Assembly: GCF_012933445.1 (NCBI RefSeq)
Contig: NZ_JABBNC010000037.1
Location: forward strand, 1-64,000
DNA length: 64,000 nucleotides
Direction of reading: 5' to 3'
Source: Actinoplanes sp. TBRC 11911
Lineage (GTDB): Bacteria; Actinomycetota; Actinomycetes; Mycobacteriales; Micromonosporaceae
A program made the position numbers and the translations under genes. Every line of letters begins with the position of its first letter. Position 1 is the first letter of the stretch. The notes below the pieces were generated by a model. It was not told the DNA's origin, did no database searches, and saw only the letters and a list, made by a program, of their open reading frames with translations. This document shows, in pieces, positions 53,024 through 62,340 of this stretch.

Positions 53024-53620
53024 ATGGTCGATCAAACGCTGGCCGTCGCACCCCGTCGCACCCGGCGGCTCGACGAGGAGCGCGCACAGGCCATTCTGCG
53101 CGCCACCTACGACCTTCTCCGCGAAGCGGGCTATCAGGGATTACGTGTCGACGCGGTCTGTGCCCGAGCGCAAGCGAGCAAGGCCACCGTGTACCGGCAC
53201 TGGCCCACCAAGGCAAGTCTGGTCGCCGACGCGATCCGGACGTGCAAGTCAGGCGAAGCGGGCGTGCCGGACACCGGTAGCCTCCGCGGCGACCTGGTGG
53301 CCTGGTTCGGCGCCATCGCCCGCAGCGTCGCGGGCGACGAAGGACCGCTCCTGGCCGGTTTGTTCGTGGCGATGACGCACGACCCCGAGCTGGCCGCGGA
53401 GCTGCGGTCGATGCGGGACTCGAAGGTGGCGCACGCGGAAGCCGTCTGCGCGCGCGCCGAGCACCGGGGAGAGCTACGTCCCGGCTATGACCCCGGTCTC
53501 ATCGACGAGATCGTTCCCGCTCAGCTCTTCATGCGTCACTTCGCCCTCGGCCAGGAACTCGACGACGAGTTCATCGAGCATCTGGTCGACGACATCATGC
53601 TGCCGCTGTTGGTGAGGTAA
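53024..53620 (+). CDS. TetR-family transcriptional regulator
   Basis: A 198-aa protein with ATG 53024 after GGGGGGAG. The N-terminal HTH is RRLDEERAQAILRATYDLLR, LRVDAVCARAQASKATVYRH, and the C-terminal ligand domain resembles the TetR_C_16/AcrR-like type (LVAWFGAIARSVAGDEGP). It is followed at about 100 bp by a DHA2 exporter on the same strand, the classic drug-responsive pair. A matching dyad lies in its promoter. Confidence 0.9.
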   Translation: MVDQTLAVAPRRTRRLDEERAQAILRATYDLLREAGYQGLRVDAVCARAQASKATVYRHWPTKASLVADAIRTCKSGEAGVPDTGSLRGDLVAWFGAIARSVAGDEGPLLAGLFVAMTHDPELAAELRSMRDSKVAHAEAVCARAEHRGELRPGYDPGLIDEIVPAQLFMRHFALGQELDDEFIEHLVDDIMLPLLVR

Positions 53621-53719
53621 CGGCAGCACCGATACATCCCCCGCCCCCGCCCCGTCTCATCGCCCTCGTCAGTCACTGACCTGGGTGGATCTCCGCGTGC
53701 CCTGAAGGGGGACCCAACC

Positions 53720-55195
53720 GTGTCCATCACAAGTACCGACGCCACGACGCCGCCAGATCTAAGCGGCGGCGCGGCGTCCCGTAAAGGGCTGATCCTGCTG
53801 GTCATCGTGGCCGCACAGCTGCTGATCGTGCTGGACGCCACGATCGTCAACATCGCGCTGCCGACCGCGCAGAAGGCGCTGGACATCAGCGACGCCGACC
53901 GGCAGTGGATCATCACCGCGTACGCCCTGACCTTCGGCGGCCTGCTGCTGCTCGGCGGCCGCATCGCCGACTTCACCGGACGCAAACGGGCGTTCATCAT
54001 CGGCCTGCTCGGCTTCGCGGCCGCGTCCGCCTTCGGCGGGCTCGCCCAGAACGAGATCATGCTCTTCGGCGCCCGCGCGCTGCAGGGAGCCTTCGGCGCG
54101 CTGATGGCGCCGGCGGCCCTGTCGCTGCTCACCGTCACCTTCACTGAGGAGAAGGAGCGCGCCCGCGCGTTCGGCGTGTACGGCGCCATCGCGGGTGGCG
54201 GCGGCGCGGTCGGCCTGCTGCTGGGCGGGGTGCTCACCGAGTACGCCTCGTGGCGCTGGACGCTGCTGATCAGCACCCCCGTCGCGATCATCGCGGCCCT
54301 GGGCGCGGTCAAGTACATCAGCGAGAGCAAGGCCGAGGGCAGCACCCGCTACGACCTGCCCGGCGCGTTCACCTCGACGCTCGGCCTGGTCGCCCTGGTC
54401 TACGGCTTCACCAAGGCGGCCAGCGACGGCTGGGGCTCGACCACCACGATCGTGACCCTGGTGATCGCGGCGGCGCTGCTGGTCGCGTTCATCTTCATCG
54501 AGCTGCGCTCGTCGCACCCGCTGCTGCCGATGCGGGTGATCCTCGACGGCAACCGCGGTGGGTCGTTCCTGGCGGCCCTGCTGCTCGGTGTCGCCATCTT
54601 CGGCGTGTTCCTGTTCCTCACGCTCTACCTGCAGCAGACGCTCGGCTACTCGGCGTTGAAGAGCGGCGTGGCGTTCCTGCCGTTCACCATCGGCATCGTC
54701 GCCGGCGCCACCATCTCGGCCCAGCTGCAGACCAAGATCGGACCGCGCATCCTGATGGTCACCGGCCTGGTGCTGGGGGCCGTCGGCATGGTGCTGCTCA
54801 CCGGCATCGGCACGGACACCAGCTACTGGACGCACGTCCTGCCCGGTTGTGTCATCTTGAGCTTCGGCATCGGCCTGGTGTTCGGCCCGATGTCGTCCAC
54901 CGCCCTGGTCGGCATCGCCGACCACGACGCCGGCGTGGCCGGCGCGCTGATCAACACGACCCAGCAGGTCGGCGGCTCGCTGGGCACCGCGCTGCTGAAC
55001 ACGATCGTCACCTCGGCGATCGCCGGCTACCTGGTCGACCACAAGTCGAGCCTGCCGGCCGTGGCGACCATCCACGGTTACACGACGGCGTTCTGGGTCA
55101 GCGCGGTCGTGATCATCGTGGCGGCCGTGGCCTCGGGGATCCTCATCAAGGCCAAGCGTGACGATCTGGCCCCGGCCAGTCACGCGGCCATGTAG
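53720..55195 (+). CDS. DHA2-family (EmrB/QacA-type) MFS exporter
   Basis: A 491-aa protein from GTG 53720 with about 14 helices. It has the motif D1 area LIVLDATIVNIALPTAQKAL, motif A LLLLGGRIADFTGRKRAFI, and motif C GGGGAVGLLLGGVLTEYASW. Expected function is proton-driven export of hydrophobic drugs or metabolites, controlled by the TetR upstream. A good terminator follows. Confidence 0.92.
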   Translation: MSITSTDATTPPDLSGGAASRKGLILLVIVAAQLLIVLDATIVNIALPTAQKALDISDADRQWIITAYALTFGGLLLLGGRIADFTGRKRAFIIGLLGFAAASAFGGLAQNEIMLFGARALQGAFGALMAPAALSLLTVTFTEEKERARAFGVYGAIAGGGGAVGLLLGGVLTEYASWRWTLLISTPVAIIAALGAVKYISESKAEGSTRYDLPGAFTSTLGLVALVYGFTKAASDGWGSTTTIVTLVIAAALLVAFIFIELRSSHPLLPMRVILDGNRGGSFLAALLLGVAIFGVFLFLTLYLQQTLGYSALKSGVAFLPFTIGIVAGATISAQLQTKIGPRILMVTGLVLGAVGMVLLTGIGTDTSYWTHVLPGCVILSFGIGLVFGPMSSTALVGIADHDAGVAGALINTTQQVGGSLGTALLNTIVTSAIAGYLVDHKSSLPAVATIHGYTTAFWVSAVVIIVAAVASGILIKAKRDDLAPASHAAM

Positions 55196-55211
55196 TTCCG
55201 CTCCATCACGA

Positions 55212-55240
55212 AAGGCAGCCGGCGGTTCGCCGGCTGCCTT
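55212..55240 (+). terminator. Rho-independent-like terminator after the MFS gene
   Basis: AAGGCAGCCGGCG and CGCCGGCTGCCTT pair over 13 bp around a GTT loop, then TTCGTTTG follows. It may also serve the convergent gene at 55311. Confidence 0.85.
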
Positions 55241-55263
55241 TTCGTTTGTTTCCGCGGTTTTTG

Positions 55264-55314
55264 TTAGCGGGTCAGTGTGATCGTCGTCGATGCGGTGACG
55301 CCGCCCGCGTTCAT
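55264..55314 (-). pseudogene. Out-of-frame duplicate of the downstream gene's last codons
   Basis: After the stop of the 1139-aa protein, a shifted frame on the same strand reads MNAGGVTASTTITLTR and then TAA. This is a near copy of that protein's own end (AGGVTAQATITITR). The DNA at 55266-55313 also resembles 55314-55362. It looks like a short tandem duplication whose second unit fell out of frame, or a frameshifted former C-terminus. Confidence 0.5.
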
Positions 55315-58300
55315 CGGGTGATGGTGATCGTCGCCTGCGCGGTGACGCCGCCCGCGGTCACGGTGATCGTGATCTGGCCGGGGCGTACCGCGGTCACCTC
55401 GCCGGTCGCCGGGTCGAGGACCGCGAGGGTGTCCTTGTGCTTCTCGCCGATCGACACGCCCTTGCTTCCGGCGTAGACGACCGTGGCCGGGTAGCGCAGC
55501 GGGAACCGCAGCCCGAACTCGGTCGTCACGCCGACCGCCCCGAGCGCCGTGGTCTTCCCGGCCACGAGGGTGGCCGGCGCGGACAGCTCGATCGCGTCGA
55601 TCAGCGGCACACTCTCCGCCTGCAGCCAATCCCGCGTGGCCGCGCTGGGCTGCCCGGCCCGCACCTTGGCCGGCCGCGGGTCCACGCCGACGTTCATCCA
55701 GCCGAAGAAGCCGCCCTGATCGGGCGAGGCCATCGGCGCCTTGCCCACGGCGGGCAGGGTCACCTCCAGCAGCCCGTCGGTGCGGGTCACCGAGGCGGCG
55801 TGCACATGCCCGGTGATCAGCGCGACCGGCTTGCCGGACTCCTCGCGGAACGCGGCCAGCCACCGCTCGAGCAGGTCGGCCTCGAGCTGGTCGGAGATCT
55901 GCGACGCGCCGGTGCCGGTGGGGTCGTGCGCCGGGTGATGGCAGGACACCACCACCCCGGAAATCGAACGTTCGTTCGCGGCCTTGGCCAGCTCGGCCCG
56001 CAGCGCCGGGATCTGGTCCCAGTCCGAGGTCCGCAGGTCGCCGGTGTGCGAGTCCAGCAGGATGAACCGGGTTCCCTTGTGGTCGAACACCTGCCGGGTC
56101 GGCCGCCCGGTGCCTGCCTTGAACGCGTCCAGCCCACCGGTCGAGGTCAGCCCGGCCTCGTGGTTGCCCGGCTCCCAGTAGACCGGCAGCCCGGCCGGCA
56201 CGTGGTCGGCCAGCAGGCCGTTGGCCAGCGCGAAGTCGGCGGGGTTGTCGTCGTCCACGAAGTCGCCGCTGATCAGCAGGAAGTCGGGCTTCGACGCGAC
56301 CGCCTGGGTGAGGGCCTTGACCGCCTGCCGGCCGGGGAACGAGTCCAGTCCGGCCGCCGCGCTCACGTGGATGTCGGACAGCACGGCGAAGCGCCACCGG
56401 TCGCGTCCGAGGCTCTCCTGCTCCAGCACGTACGGGTCGCGCTGCGGTGCCACGGTGGTGTCCGGCTGCTGGCCGACCTGCGCGGCCAGCCCGTCGAACT
56501 CGAGGACCCCGGCGTTCTTGTTGGTCTGCGAGGTCTCCGCGATGTAGACCCGCAGCAACTGGATCGGCTCGGCGAACCCGGTGGGGATGTCGCCGACCAC
56601 CCGTTTCCAGCCGGTCCAGTCCACACTCAACGCGAACGTGAACGGCACGTTGGTGGTGCCCGCGGAGGTGAGCATCGCGCGCAGCCAGTGCTGCTTGCCG
56701 TCACCGTTGACCCACAGCGCCAGCTTCTTCGCCCCGGCCGGCAGGGTGAGCGGCGGGTTCGCCACCGCGTACGCCGCCGAGGTGCTGGTCTGCCCGGTGA
56801 AGTCGTAGGTGAGCTGGACCGCGTGGTTGTCCGCGGTGGCGCCGGGCCGGTCGGCGGCCGCGACGACCGCGACCGACGCCGTTCCGCGCGCGGACAGCGC
56901 CGTCCACTTCTCGCCCGGCTCGAACTCGGCCAGCGACACGTCCACCAGACCGACCGTCACCGGCAGCTTCGCGGTCACGCCCTGCGCCGTCGCGGTGATG
57001 GTGGCCGCCTTGCCGCCCGCGTCCGCGCCGCCGGTGATGGTGAGACCGCCGGCCGTTGCGGTCACCCGGATGACCGTGTGGTCGTAGGCCAGCGTGACGT
57101 CTCGGGGCGCCACCGGCGCGTCGAACCCGTCGGCGTCGAAGCCGACGATGCGGGCACTCGCCGTGGCACCCGGATCGATGGTGACCGCACGCTCGGAGAA
57201 CTCCAGCCGCTGCAGAGGTCCGAGGACCCGCAGCGGGATCTCGCCGGTGGCGTCGCCGGCCCGGGCGCGCAACGTGCCCGCCCCGGGCTGCTCGGCGCGG
57301 AATACGTTGTCTTTGGTGCGGCCCAGCGATCCCGGACTCACCGACCAGGACACCGTGTGATGGCCGATCGGGACCGCCGCGTAGGTCTCGTCGAAACCCG
57401 CGGCGGCGACGTCGAGGGAGAGCCCGCTGATCACCCGGTCGGCGCCGGGCCGCAGGTCGAGCCCGCGCAGGGTGCCGCTGCCGGTCTTGGCGAACAGGCC
57501 GACGCCGCTCGGGATGACGCGCTCGCTGCCGTCCGACGGCGTGTTGACGACGCTGACCCCCGCGTCGCCGTGGCGCCGCGCGACGATGTCGGTGGAGCCG
57601 CCGCCGTCGAGCATGAAGGCGTCGGTCGCGCCGAGGCGTACCAGCAGCTTGGCCATCTCGTCGTAGCTCAGCCCGGCCGAGAACGTGGCCGCGCCGTCCA
57701 CCGCGACCAGCAGCAGCCGGTGCCCGCCGTCCAGCCAGCCGATCGCGGTGCGCGGCTTGGGCGCGTCGTTGGCGGTGTCCGGCGGGAAGTCGATCGCCAC
57801 GCCGCCCCGCACGATCACCGAGTTGCTGCCCAGCGCCATGTGTACCGGGACCGGGGAGTCCGACCTGGGCTGGAACGAGACGGTGACCTGGTCGCCCACC
57901 TTGGTGCCGGCGAGCTGCGCGGCGGCGGTGCCCCGGCCGAGCACGACGAGCCCGCCGTCCGGGACGACCGTGGTGGTGATCTGCGCGTTGACCGCGGTGA
58001 CCTTGCCGTTGGCGACGACCAGCTCGGTGTACGGGCCGGCGTCCTGGATCAGCGTGCGGTCGCCGTGCCCCCAGAGCGTGGTGAAGACGTCGATGCCGTT
58101 CGCGGGCACCGACTCCGAGTTGAGCGCGGCCAGCGGCGACGGCTTGCCGCCGATGGTCACGGTGCCCTCGATCAGCAGGTCGGCGAGCCGGGCGACCCGG
58201 TCCGCGCCGATCGAGGGGACCAGCGTCGAGGCATTCGTGCCCTTGCGCGGGTGCCCGTCCTGGATCTCCGGGCCCTCCGCGGCGAACGTCTCGGTGATGT

Positions 58301-58730
58301 CGAAGAAGTCGCCGTTGACCGCGGCCACCGCGTGCTGGGCGTCGGCCGCCGCGGACAGCACCCGGGGGTCGCTCACCTTGTCGGCGACCAGATCCGCGTC
58401 GACCCGGCCGTTGCGCAGGTCGGCGTTGAGCACGTGCGCGCGCAGCCAGCCGGTGCGGCCGAAGATGTCGAACGAGGTGAGCACGATGCCCGGCGCCACG
58501 GGTACGTCCACCCGGGACGATTCGACCGATTCCCCCGGTACGGTCGTCTGGTATTTCGGTACGACAAAGCGGAAATCATCCGGCCGGTCCGGGAGTTTTC
58601 CGCCGGCCGGTCCGGTCTTATCGGGCGAATGCTCCGGTGCCGCGATCGCGGCCGATCCCGTTGTCGCCAGCCCGGCGGCGGCCACCGCGCCAACTATCAG
58701 CCCGCGGCGCGTTATGTAGTTTTCGGTCAT
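55311..58730 (-). CDS. Secreted phosphodiester glycosidase fused to calcineurin-like metallophosphoesterase
   Basis: A 1139-aa protein. It has a Tat signal (ITRRGLIVGAVAAAGLATTG), then an NAGPA-type phosphodiester glycosidase domain (about 130-420: AVNGDFFDI, RTAIGWLDGGHRLLLVAVDG, AFMLDGGGSTDIVARRHGDA). Ig-like strands follow (about 430-600), then a carbohydrate-binding-like module (about 610-740), then a metallophosphoesterase (about 760-1020: RFAVLSDIHVSA, LISGDFVDDDNP, YWEPGNHE, VVSCHHPAHD, LITGHVHA), and a terminal Big-type domain. It probably dismantles phosphodiester-linked wall glycans such as teichoic acids outside the cell. Confidence 0.9.
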   Translation of the reverse strand: MTENYITRRGLIVGAVAAAGLATTGSAAIAAPEHSPDKTGPAGGKLPDRPDDFRFVVPKYQTTVPGESVESSRVDVPVAPGIVLTSFDIFGRTGWLRAHVLNADLRNGRVDADLVADKVSDPRVLSAAADAQHAVAAVNGDFFDITETFAAEGPEIQDGHPRKGTNASTLVPSIGADRVARLADLLIEGTVTIGGKPSPLAALNSESVPANGIDVFTTLWGHGDRTLIQDAGPYTELVVANGKVTAVNAQITTTVVPDGGLVVLGRGTAAAQLAGTKVGDQVTVSFQPRSDSPVPVHMALGSNSVIVRGGVAIDFPPDTANDAPKPRTAIGWLDGGHRLLLVAVDGAATFSAGLSYDEMAKLLVRLGATDAFMLDGGGSTDIVARRHGDAGVSVVNTPSDGSERVIPSGVGLFAKTGSGTLRGLDLRPGADRVISGLSLDVAAAGFDETYAAVPIGHHTVSWSVSPGSLGRTKDNVFRAEQPGAGTLRARAGDATGEIPLRVLGPLQRLEFSERAVTIDPGATASARIVGFDADGFDAPVAPRDVTLAYDHTVIRVTATAGGLTITGGADAGGKAATITATAQGVTAKLPVTVGLVDVSLAEFEPGEKWTALSARGTASVAVVAAADRPGATADNHAVQLTYDFTGQTSTSAAYAVANPPLTLPAGAKKLALWVNGDGKQHWLRAMLTSAGTTNVPFTFALSVDWTGWKRVVGDIPTGFAEPIQLLRVYIAETSQTNKNAGVLEFDGLAAQVGQQPDTTVAPQRDPYVLEQESLGRDRWRFAVLSDIHVSAAAGLDSFPGRQAVKALTQAVASKPDFLLISGDFVDDDNPADFALANGLLADHVPAGLPVYWEPGNHEAGLTSTGGLDAFKAGTGRPTRQVFDHKGTRFILLDSHTGDLRTSDWDQIPALRAELAKAANERSISGVVVSCHHPAHDPTGTGASQISDQLEADLLERWLAAFREESGKPVALITGHVHAASVTRTDGLLEVTLPAVGKAPMASPDQGGFFGWMNVGVDPRPAKVRAGQPSAATRDWLQAESVPLIDAIELSAPATLVAGKTTALGAVGVTTEFGLRFPLRYPATVVYAGSKGVSIGEKHKDTLAVLDPATGEVTAVRPGQITITVTAGGVTAQATITITR

Positions 58731-58779
58731 ACTTCCGGACGCTATTTTTGATGATCAACATCCGGGTTAACGGCGCGTT

Positions 58780-60216
58780 TTATGCGGCGACCGCTTCGGT
58801 GCTCTTTGTTTCCTCGCCAAGGAATTCGTTGGCGGCCCGCGGCAGCAAAGTCGCCATCGCCACCATGAGTACGCCGACGATTACCTGAACCAGGAAAATG
58901 CGGTGCACCGCGTGCGTGAGCGAAAGCGGATCCGGGCTGCCCGAGTTGATCACCGCGTTGGCGATCGCGCCGAACACGGCCACGCCGAGCGAACTGCCCA
59001 GCGAGCGCAGGAAGATGTTGTTCGCGGTCACCACGCCGCGTTCCGCCCAGCTGACGCTGGACTGCGCGGCGATCAGCGTGGGCGACACCGTGAAGCCCAT
59101 CCCGAAGCCGATGATCAGGCAGAACAGGGCCACCTCGAGCACCGGCGAGTGCTCGTTGAGCAGCAGCATCAACGCCGTGCCCAGCAGCACCAGCGCCACC
59201 CCGAGCAGGGCGGTGAACCGGAAGCCGTACTTCAGGTAGATCTTGCCGGCCTGGCTGGCGGCGATCGGCCAGCCCATCAGCAGCGGCGCCAGGGCGAAGC
59301 CGGCCACCAGCGGACCGGTGCCGAGCACGTCCTGCACATACGTGGGCACGTACGAGGTCAGGCCCAGCAGGATCGCGCCGACGCCGACCGACAGCAGGCC
59401 GCTGGAGATGAGCAGCCGGCGGCGGAAGACCCAGAGCGGAAGAACCGGCTCGGCCGCGGTGCGCTCCACGAAGGTGAACGCGACCAGCGAGGCCGCGCCC
59501 AGCCCCAGCACCACGATGCCGGCCACCGAGACCCACGCCCACTCCTGCCCGCCCTCGAGGACGCCCAGGATGACCAGGGTGAGGCCGGTGCTGAGCAGCG
59601 CCGCGCCGCGGTAGTCGATGTGCGGCTGCCCGCGGTCGATCCGCTCGTGGAAGCGCCGCAGGATGGTGAAGCCGGCGAGCAGGCACAGCGGGATGTTGAT
59701 GAAGAAGATGTAGCGCCAGGAGACGTACTCGCTGAACACGCCGCCGAGCGTGGGGCCGACCACCGACGAGATGCCCCAGACGCTGGCCACGTAGCCCTGG
59801 ACCTTGGCGCGCTCACGCACCGTGTAGAGGTCGCCGACCATGGTGATCGTGACCGGCATGATGGCGCCGGCGCCCAGGCCCTGCACGATCCGGAAGATGA
59901 TCAGCGGCAGCATGCCCCACGCGACGCCGCACAGGATCGAGCCCAGCAGGAACAGGCCGATGCCGAAGATGATGACCGGCTTGCGGCCGAACAGGTCGCT
60001 GAGCTTGCCGTAGATCGGGACCGAGACGGCCTGCGCGAGCAGGTAGATCGAGAAGAGCCACGGGAAGAGCGAGAACCCGCCGATGTCCTTGACGATCGAG
60101 GGGACCGCGGTCGCGATGATCGTCGAATCGATCGCGACGAGCCCGGTCGCCAGCATGATCGCGCCCAGGATCGGCCCGCGTTCCGAACGGAGCCCGATGC
60201 CGTTGTTTGCCGCCAC
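58780..60216 (-). CDS. DHA2-family (EmrB/QacA-type) MFS exporter 2
   Basis: A 478-aa protein from GTG 60216, with about 14 helices. It has LATGLVAIDSTIIATAVPSI, motif A VPIYGKLSDLFGRKPVIIFG, motif C VWGISSVVGPTLGGVFSEYV and SWRYIFFINIPLCLLAGFTI. It exports drugs or metabolites. No regulator gene is next to it, but an operator-like dyad touches its start. Confidence 0.92.
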   Translation of the reverse strand: MAANNGIGLRSERGPILGAIMLATGLVAIDSTIIATAVPSIVKDIGGFSLFPWLFSIYLLAQAVSVPIYGKLSDLFGRKPVIIFGIGLFLLGSILCGVAWGMLPLIIFRIVQGLGAGAIMPVTITMVGDLYTVRERAKVQGYVASVWGISSVVGPTLGGVFSEYVSWRYIFFINIPLCLLAGFTILRRFHERIDRGQPHIDYRGAALLSTGLTLVILGVLEGGQEWAWVSVAGIVVLGLGAASLVAFTFVERTAAEPVLPLWVFRRRLLISSGLLSVGVGAILLGLTSYVPTYVQDVLGTGPLVAGFALAPLLMGWPIAASQAGKIYLKYGFRFTALLGVALVLLGTALMLLLNEHSPVLEVALFCLIIGFGMGFTVSPTLIAAQSSVSWAERGVVTANNIFLRSLGSSLGVAVFGAIANAVINSGSPDPLSLTHAVHRIFLVQVIVGVLMVAMATLLPRAANEFLGEETKSTEAVAA

Positions 60217-60219
60217 TTC

Positions 60220-60236
60220 TAATGCTTAGCGCATCA
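60220..60236 (-). promoter_or_regulatory. Operator-like dyad at the start of the second MFS gene
   Basis: On the minus strand TGATGC-N5-GCATTA, one mismatch from a perfect inverted repeat, 3 bp before the GTG. No ribosome site lies between, so transcription may begin within or beside it. The regulator is unknown. Confidence 0.4.
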
Positions 60237-60331
60237 AAGGTCAGACCTTAAGGCTTCGTCGGCAGCGTCACCTCGCGTCACTCGGGAGAGACGTTCCAGG
60301 GCGAACCCAGATATCCCGTTATATCCGTATT

Positions 60332-60344
60332 TATACTTGTCATG
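60332..60344 (+). promoter_or_regulatory. -10 element giving a leaderless transcript
   Basis: TATACT at 60332-60337 in an AT-rich stretch puts the transcription start at about 60344, which is the GTG of the hybrid kinase. No ribosome-binding site precedes this GTG, which supports leaderless translation, common in actinomycetes. Confidence 0.45.
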
Positions 60345-62287
60345 TGACATGCGTGGTCGTTGCGGAGGACAACCTTGATCATCAACGTGTGATCGCCGAG
60401 GTGATACGCCGCCTGGGCCATGACGTGGTGGTCGCCTCGGACGGGCGGGACGCCCTCGCCGCCGTCCGGGAGCATCGGCCGCGCCTGGTCGTCGCCGACA
60501 TCGACATGCCGCACCTGGACGGCTTCGAGCTCTGCCGCGCCGTCCGGGAGGACCCGGCCCTCTCCGGCACCCCGGTCGTCCTGGTCACGGCGTACCTGCT
60601 GCCCGGCGACCCACGGCTGGCCGCGACCGGCGCCCGCGCGGTGATCGGCAAGCCGTTCAGCGTGCCCGAGCTCTCCGCGGCTTTGCGCGCCCAGCTGGAG
60701 GCGCTCGACACGCCGCCGGTGCCGGCCGACGGCGCCTTCATCGAAGCCCTGCTGAACAGCCTCGACTCCGGGGTGGCCGCCTGCGACGCGTCCGGGCGCC
60801 TGGTGGTGGTCAACAGCGCGCTGCGCGACTACATCGAGGAGGGCGCCCACCTGGACGTGCTGCCCGGCATGTTCGGGCTGCAGCACCACGACGGGACGCC
60901 GATGCGGGCGGACGAGATGCCGCTGGCCCGCGCGCTCGCCGGCGAGGAGGTGAACCAGGCCGAACTGCTCGGGCACGACGGCGAGGGCCGGCAACGCTGG
61001 TACGCCGCGAACGCCCGGCCCATCCGCGCCGGGAACGGCCCGGTGACCGGGGCCGTGGTGGTCTTCCACGACAACACCAACGTGCACCGCAGCCGCCAGT
61101 ACCAGGAATGCAAGGCCGCCGTGCTCAAGGTGCTCGCCGAGGACTCGCACGCGCCCAAGCTCGCCGACCGCATCCTCGACGCGATCGGCCACACGCTGGG
61201 CTGGCCGCACCTGCGGCTCTGGCTTGCCGACGAGGTCACCGACCTGCTGCGCCCGGCCGGCATCTACACCGCGGCGCACGAACGGCCCCTGCCCATCCCG
61301 GCGAGCATGACCCGCGGCCAGGGCCTCGCCGGCACCTGCTGGGACCGCGGCGAGATGATCTGGGTGCCGGACGTGCACGCCCCCGACTCCCCGGTCCTCC
61401 CCAAGATCACCGCCGATCTCGACTTCGCGGCCGCCGGGGCGGTGCCGGTCCGCAGCGGTCACCAGGTGGTCGGCGTGCTGACCTTTTTCACGTACGCCCG
61501 TCAGGAGCCGGACCCCGCGCTCGGGCTGCTGCTGACCGGGATCGCCGGGCTGATCGGCGCGTTCCTCGAACACCGCCGCGCCGAGGTGCTGGCGATGCAC
61601 CTGGCGGTCGCGACCGACGAGTACATCGCCCTGGTCGGGCACGAGCTGCGCACCCCGCTGACCTCGATCGGCGCGTACGTGGACCTGATGGCCGAGTTCG
61701 CCGACGACACCCCGCTCGGCGAGGTCCGCGACCTGCTCGACGTGGTGCAGCGCAACAACCTGCGGCTGCGCGACCTGGTGGAACGGCTGCTCGACCTGGC
61801 CGGCCTGGAATCCGGGCAGGCCGTGCTCGCGGTCGCCTCGGTCGACCTCGTCGAGCTGGTGGGCGCCGCGATCGACGCGGTGTCGGCGACGGCGGCCGAG
61901 CGCGGCATCAAGCTGGACGCCACGATGCCCGGGAAGCTCACCGTGCCCGGCGATCGGGAGCGGCTGCGGCAGGTGACCGACGCGCTGCTCGGCAACGCGG
62001 TCAAGTTCAGCCACCCGGACTCGACGGTGATGGTCACGGTCGCCGAGGACGGGCCGGCGGCGGAACTCACCGTCGCGGACACCGGCGTCGGCATTCCCGC
62101 GGCCGAGCAGGTACGCCTGTTCCGGCGCCTGTATCGCGGCGGCAACGCGCGGCACACCGGCATTCCGGGCGCCGGGCTCGGACTGGCACTGAGCCGGGTC
62201 GTGGTGGAACGCCATCACGGCACCATCACGCTCGCCTCCGACGAATCCAACGGGACCGCCGTCACCGTCCGGCTCCCGCGCTCCTGA
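60344..62287 (+). CDS. REC-PAS-GAF-histidine kinase hybrid
   Basis: A 647-aa cytoplasmic protein. The N-terminal receiver (about 1-115) has phospho-acceptor Asp in VVADIDMPHLDG and Lys in VIGKPFS. PAS (about 125-240), GAF (about 250-400), HisKA with LVGHELRTPLTSIGAYVDLM (about 420-485) and HATPase with NAVKFSHPD, VADTGVGIP and GAGLGLALSRVVVERHHGT follow. With the receiver in front of the kinase, it may be switched by another kinase before signalling on. No membrane segment is present and no separate response regulator lies next to it. Confidence 0.93.
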   Translation: MTCVVVAEDNLDHQRVIAEVIRRLGHDVVVASDGRDALAAVREHRPRLVVADIDMPHLDGFELCRAVREDPALSGTPVVLVTAYLLPGDPRLAATGARAVIGKPFSVPELSAALRAQLEALDTPPVPADGAFIEALLNSLDSGVAACDASGRLVVVNSALRDYIEEGAHLDVLPGMFGLQHHDGTPMRADEMPLARALAGEEVNQAELLGHDGEGRQRWYAANARPIRAGNGPVTGAVVVFHDNTNVHRSRQYQECKAAVLKVLAEDSHAPKLADRILDAIGHTLGWPHLRLWLADEVTDLLRPAGIYTAAHERPLPIPASMTRGQGLAGTCWDRGEMIWVPDVHAPDSPVLPKITADLDFAAAGAVPVRSGHQVVGVLTFFTYARQEPDPALGLLLTGIAGLIGAFLEHRRAEVLAMHLAVATDEYIALVGHELRTPLTSIGAYVDLMAEFADDTPLGEVRDLLDVVQRNNLRLRDLVERLLDLAGLESGQAVLAVASVDLVELVGAAIDAVSATAAERGIKLDATMPGKLTVPGDRERLRQVTDALLGNAVKFSHPDSTVMVTVAEDGPAAELTVADTGVGIPAAEQVRLFRRLYRGGNARHTGIPGAGLGLALSRVVVERHHGTITLASDESNGTAVTVRLPRS

Positions 62288-62340
62288 ATATCGCGTACGC
62301 AAGCAATTGTTTTCCGGTATTCGGGCGTAACCTCGCGGCC

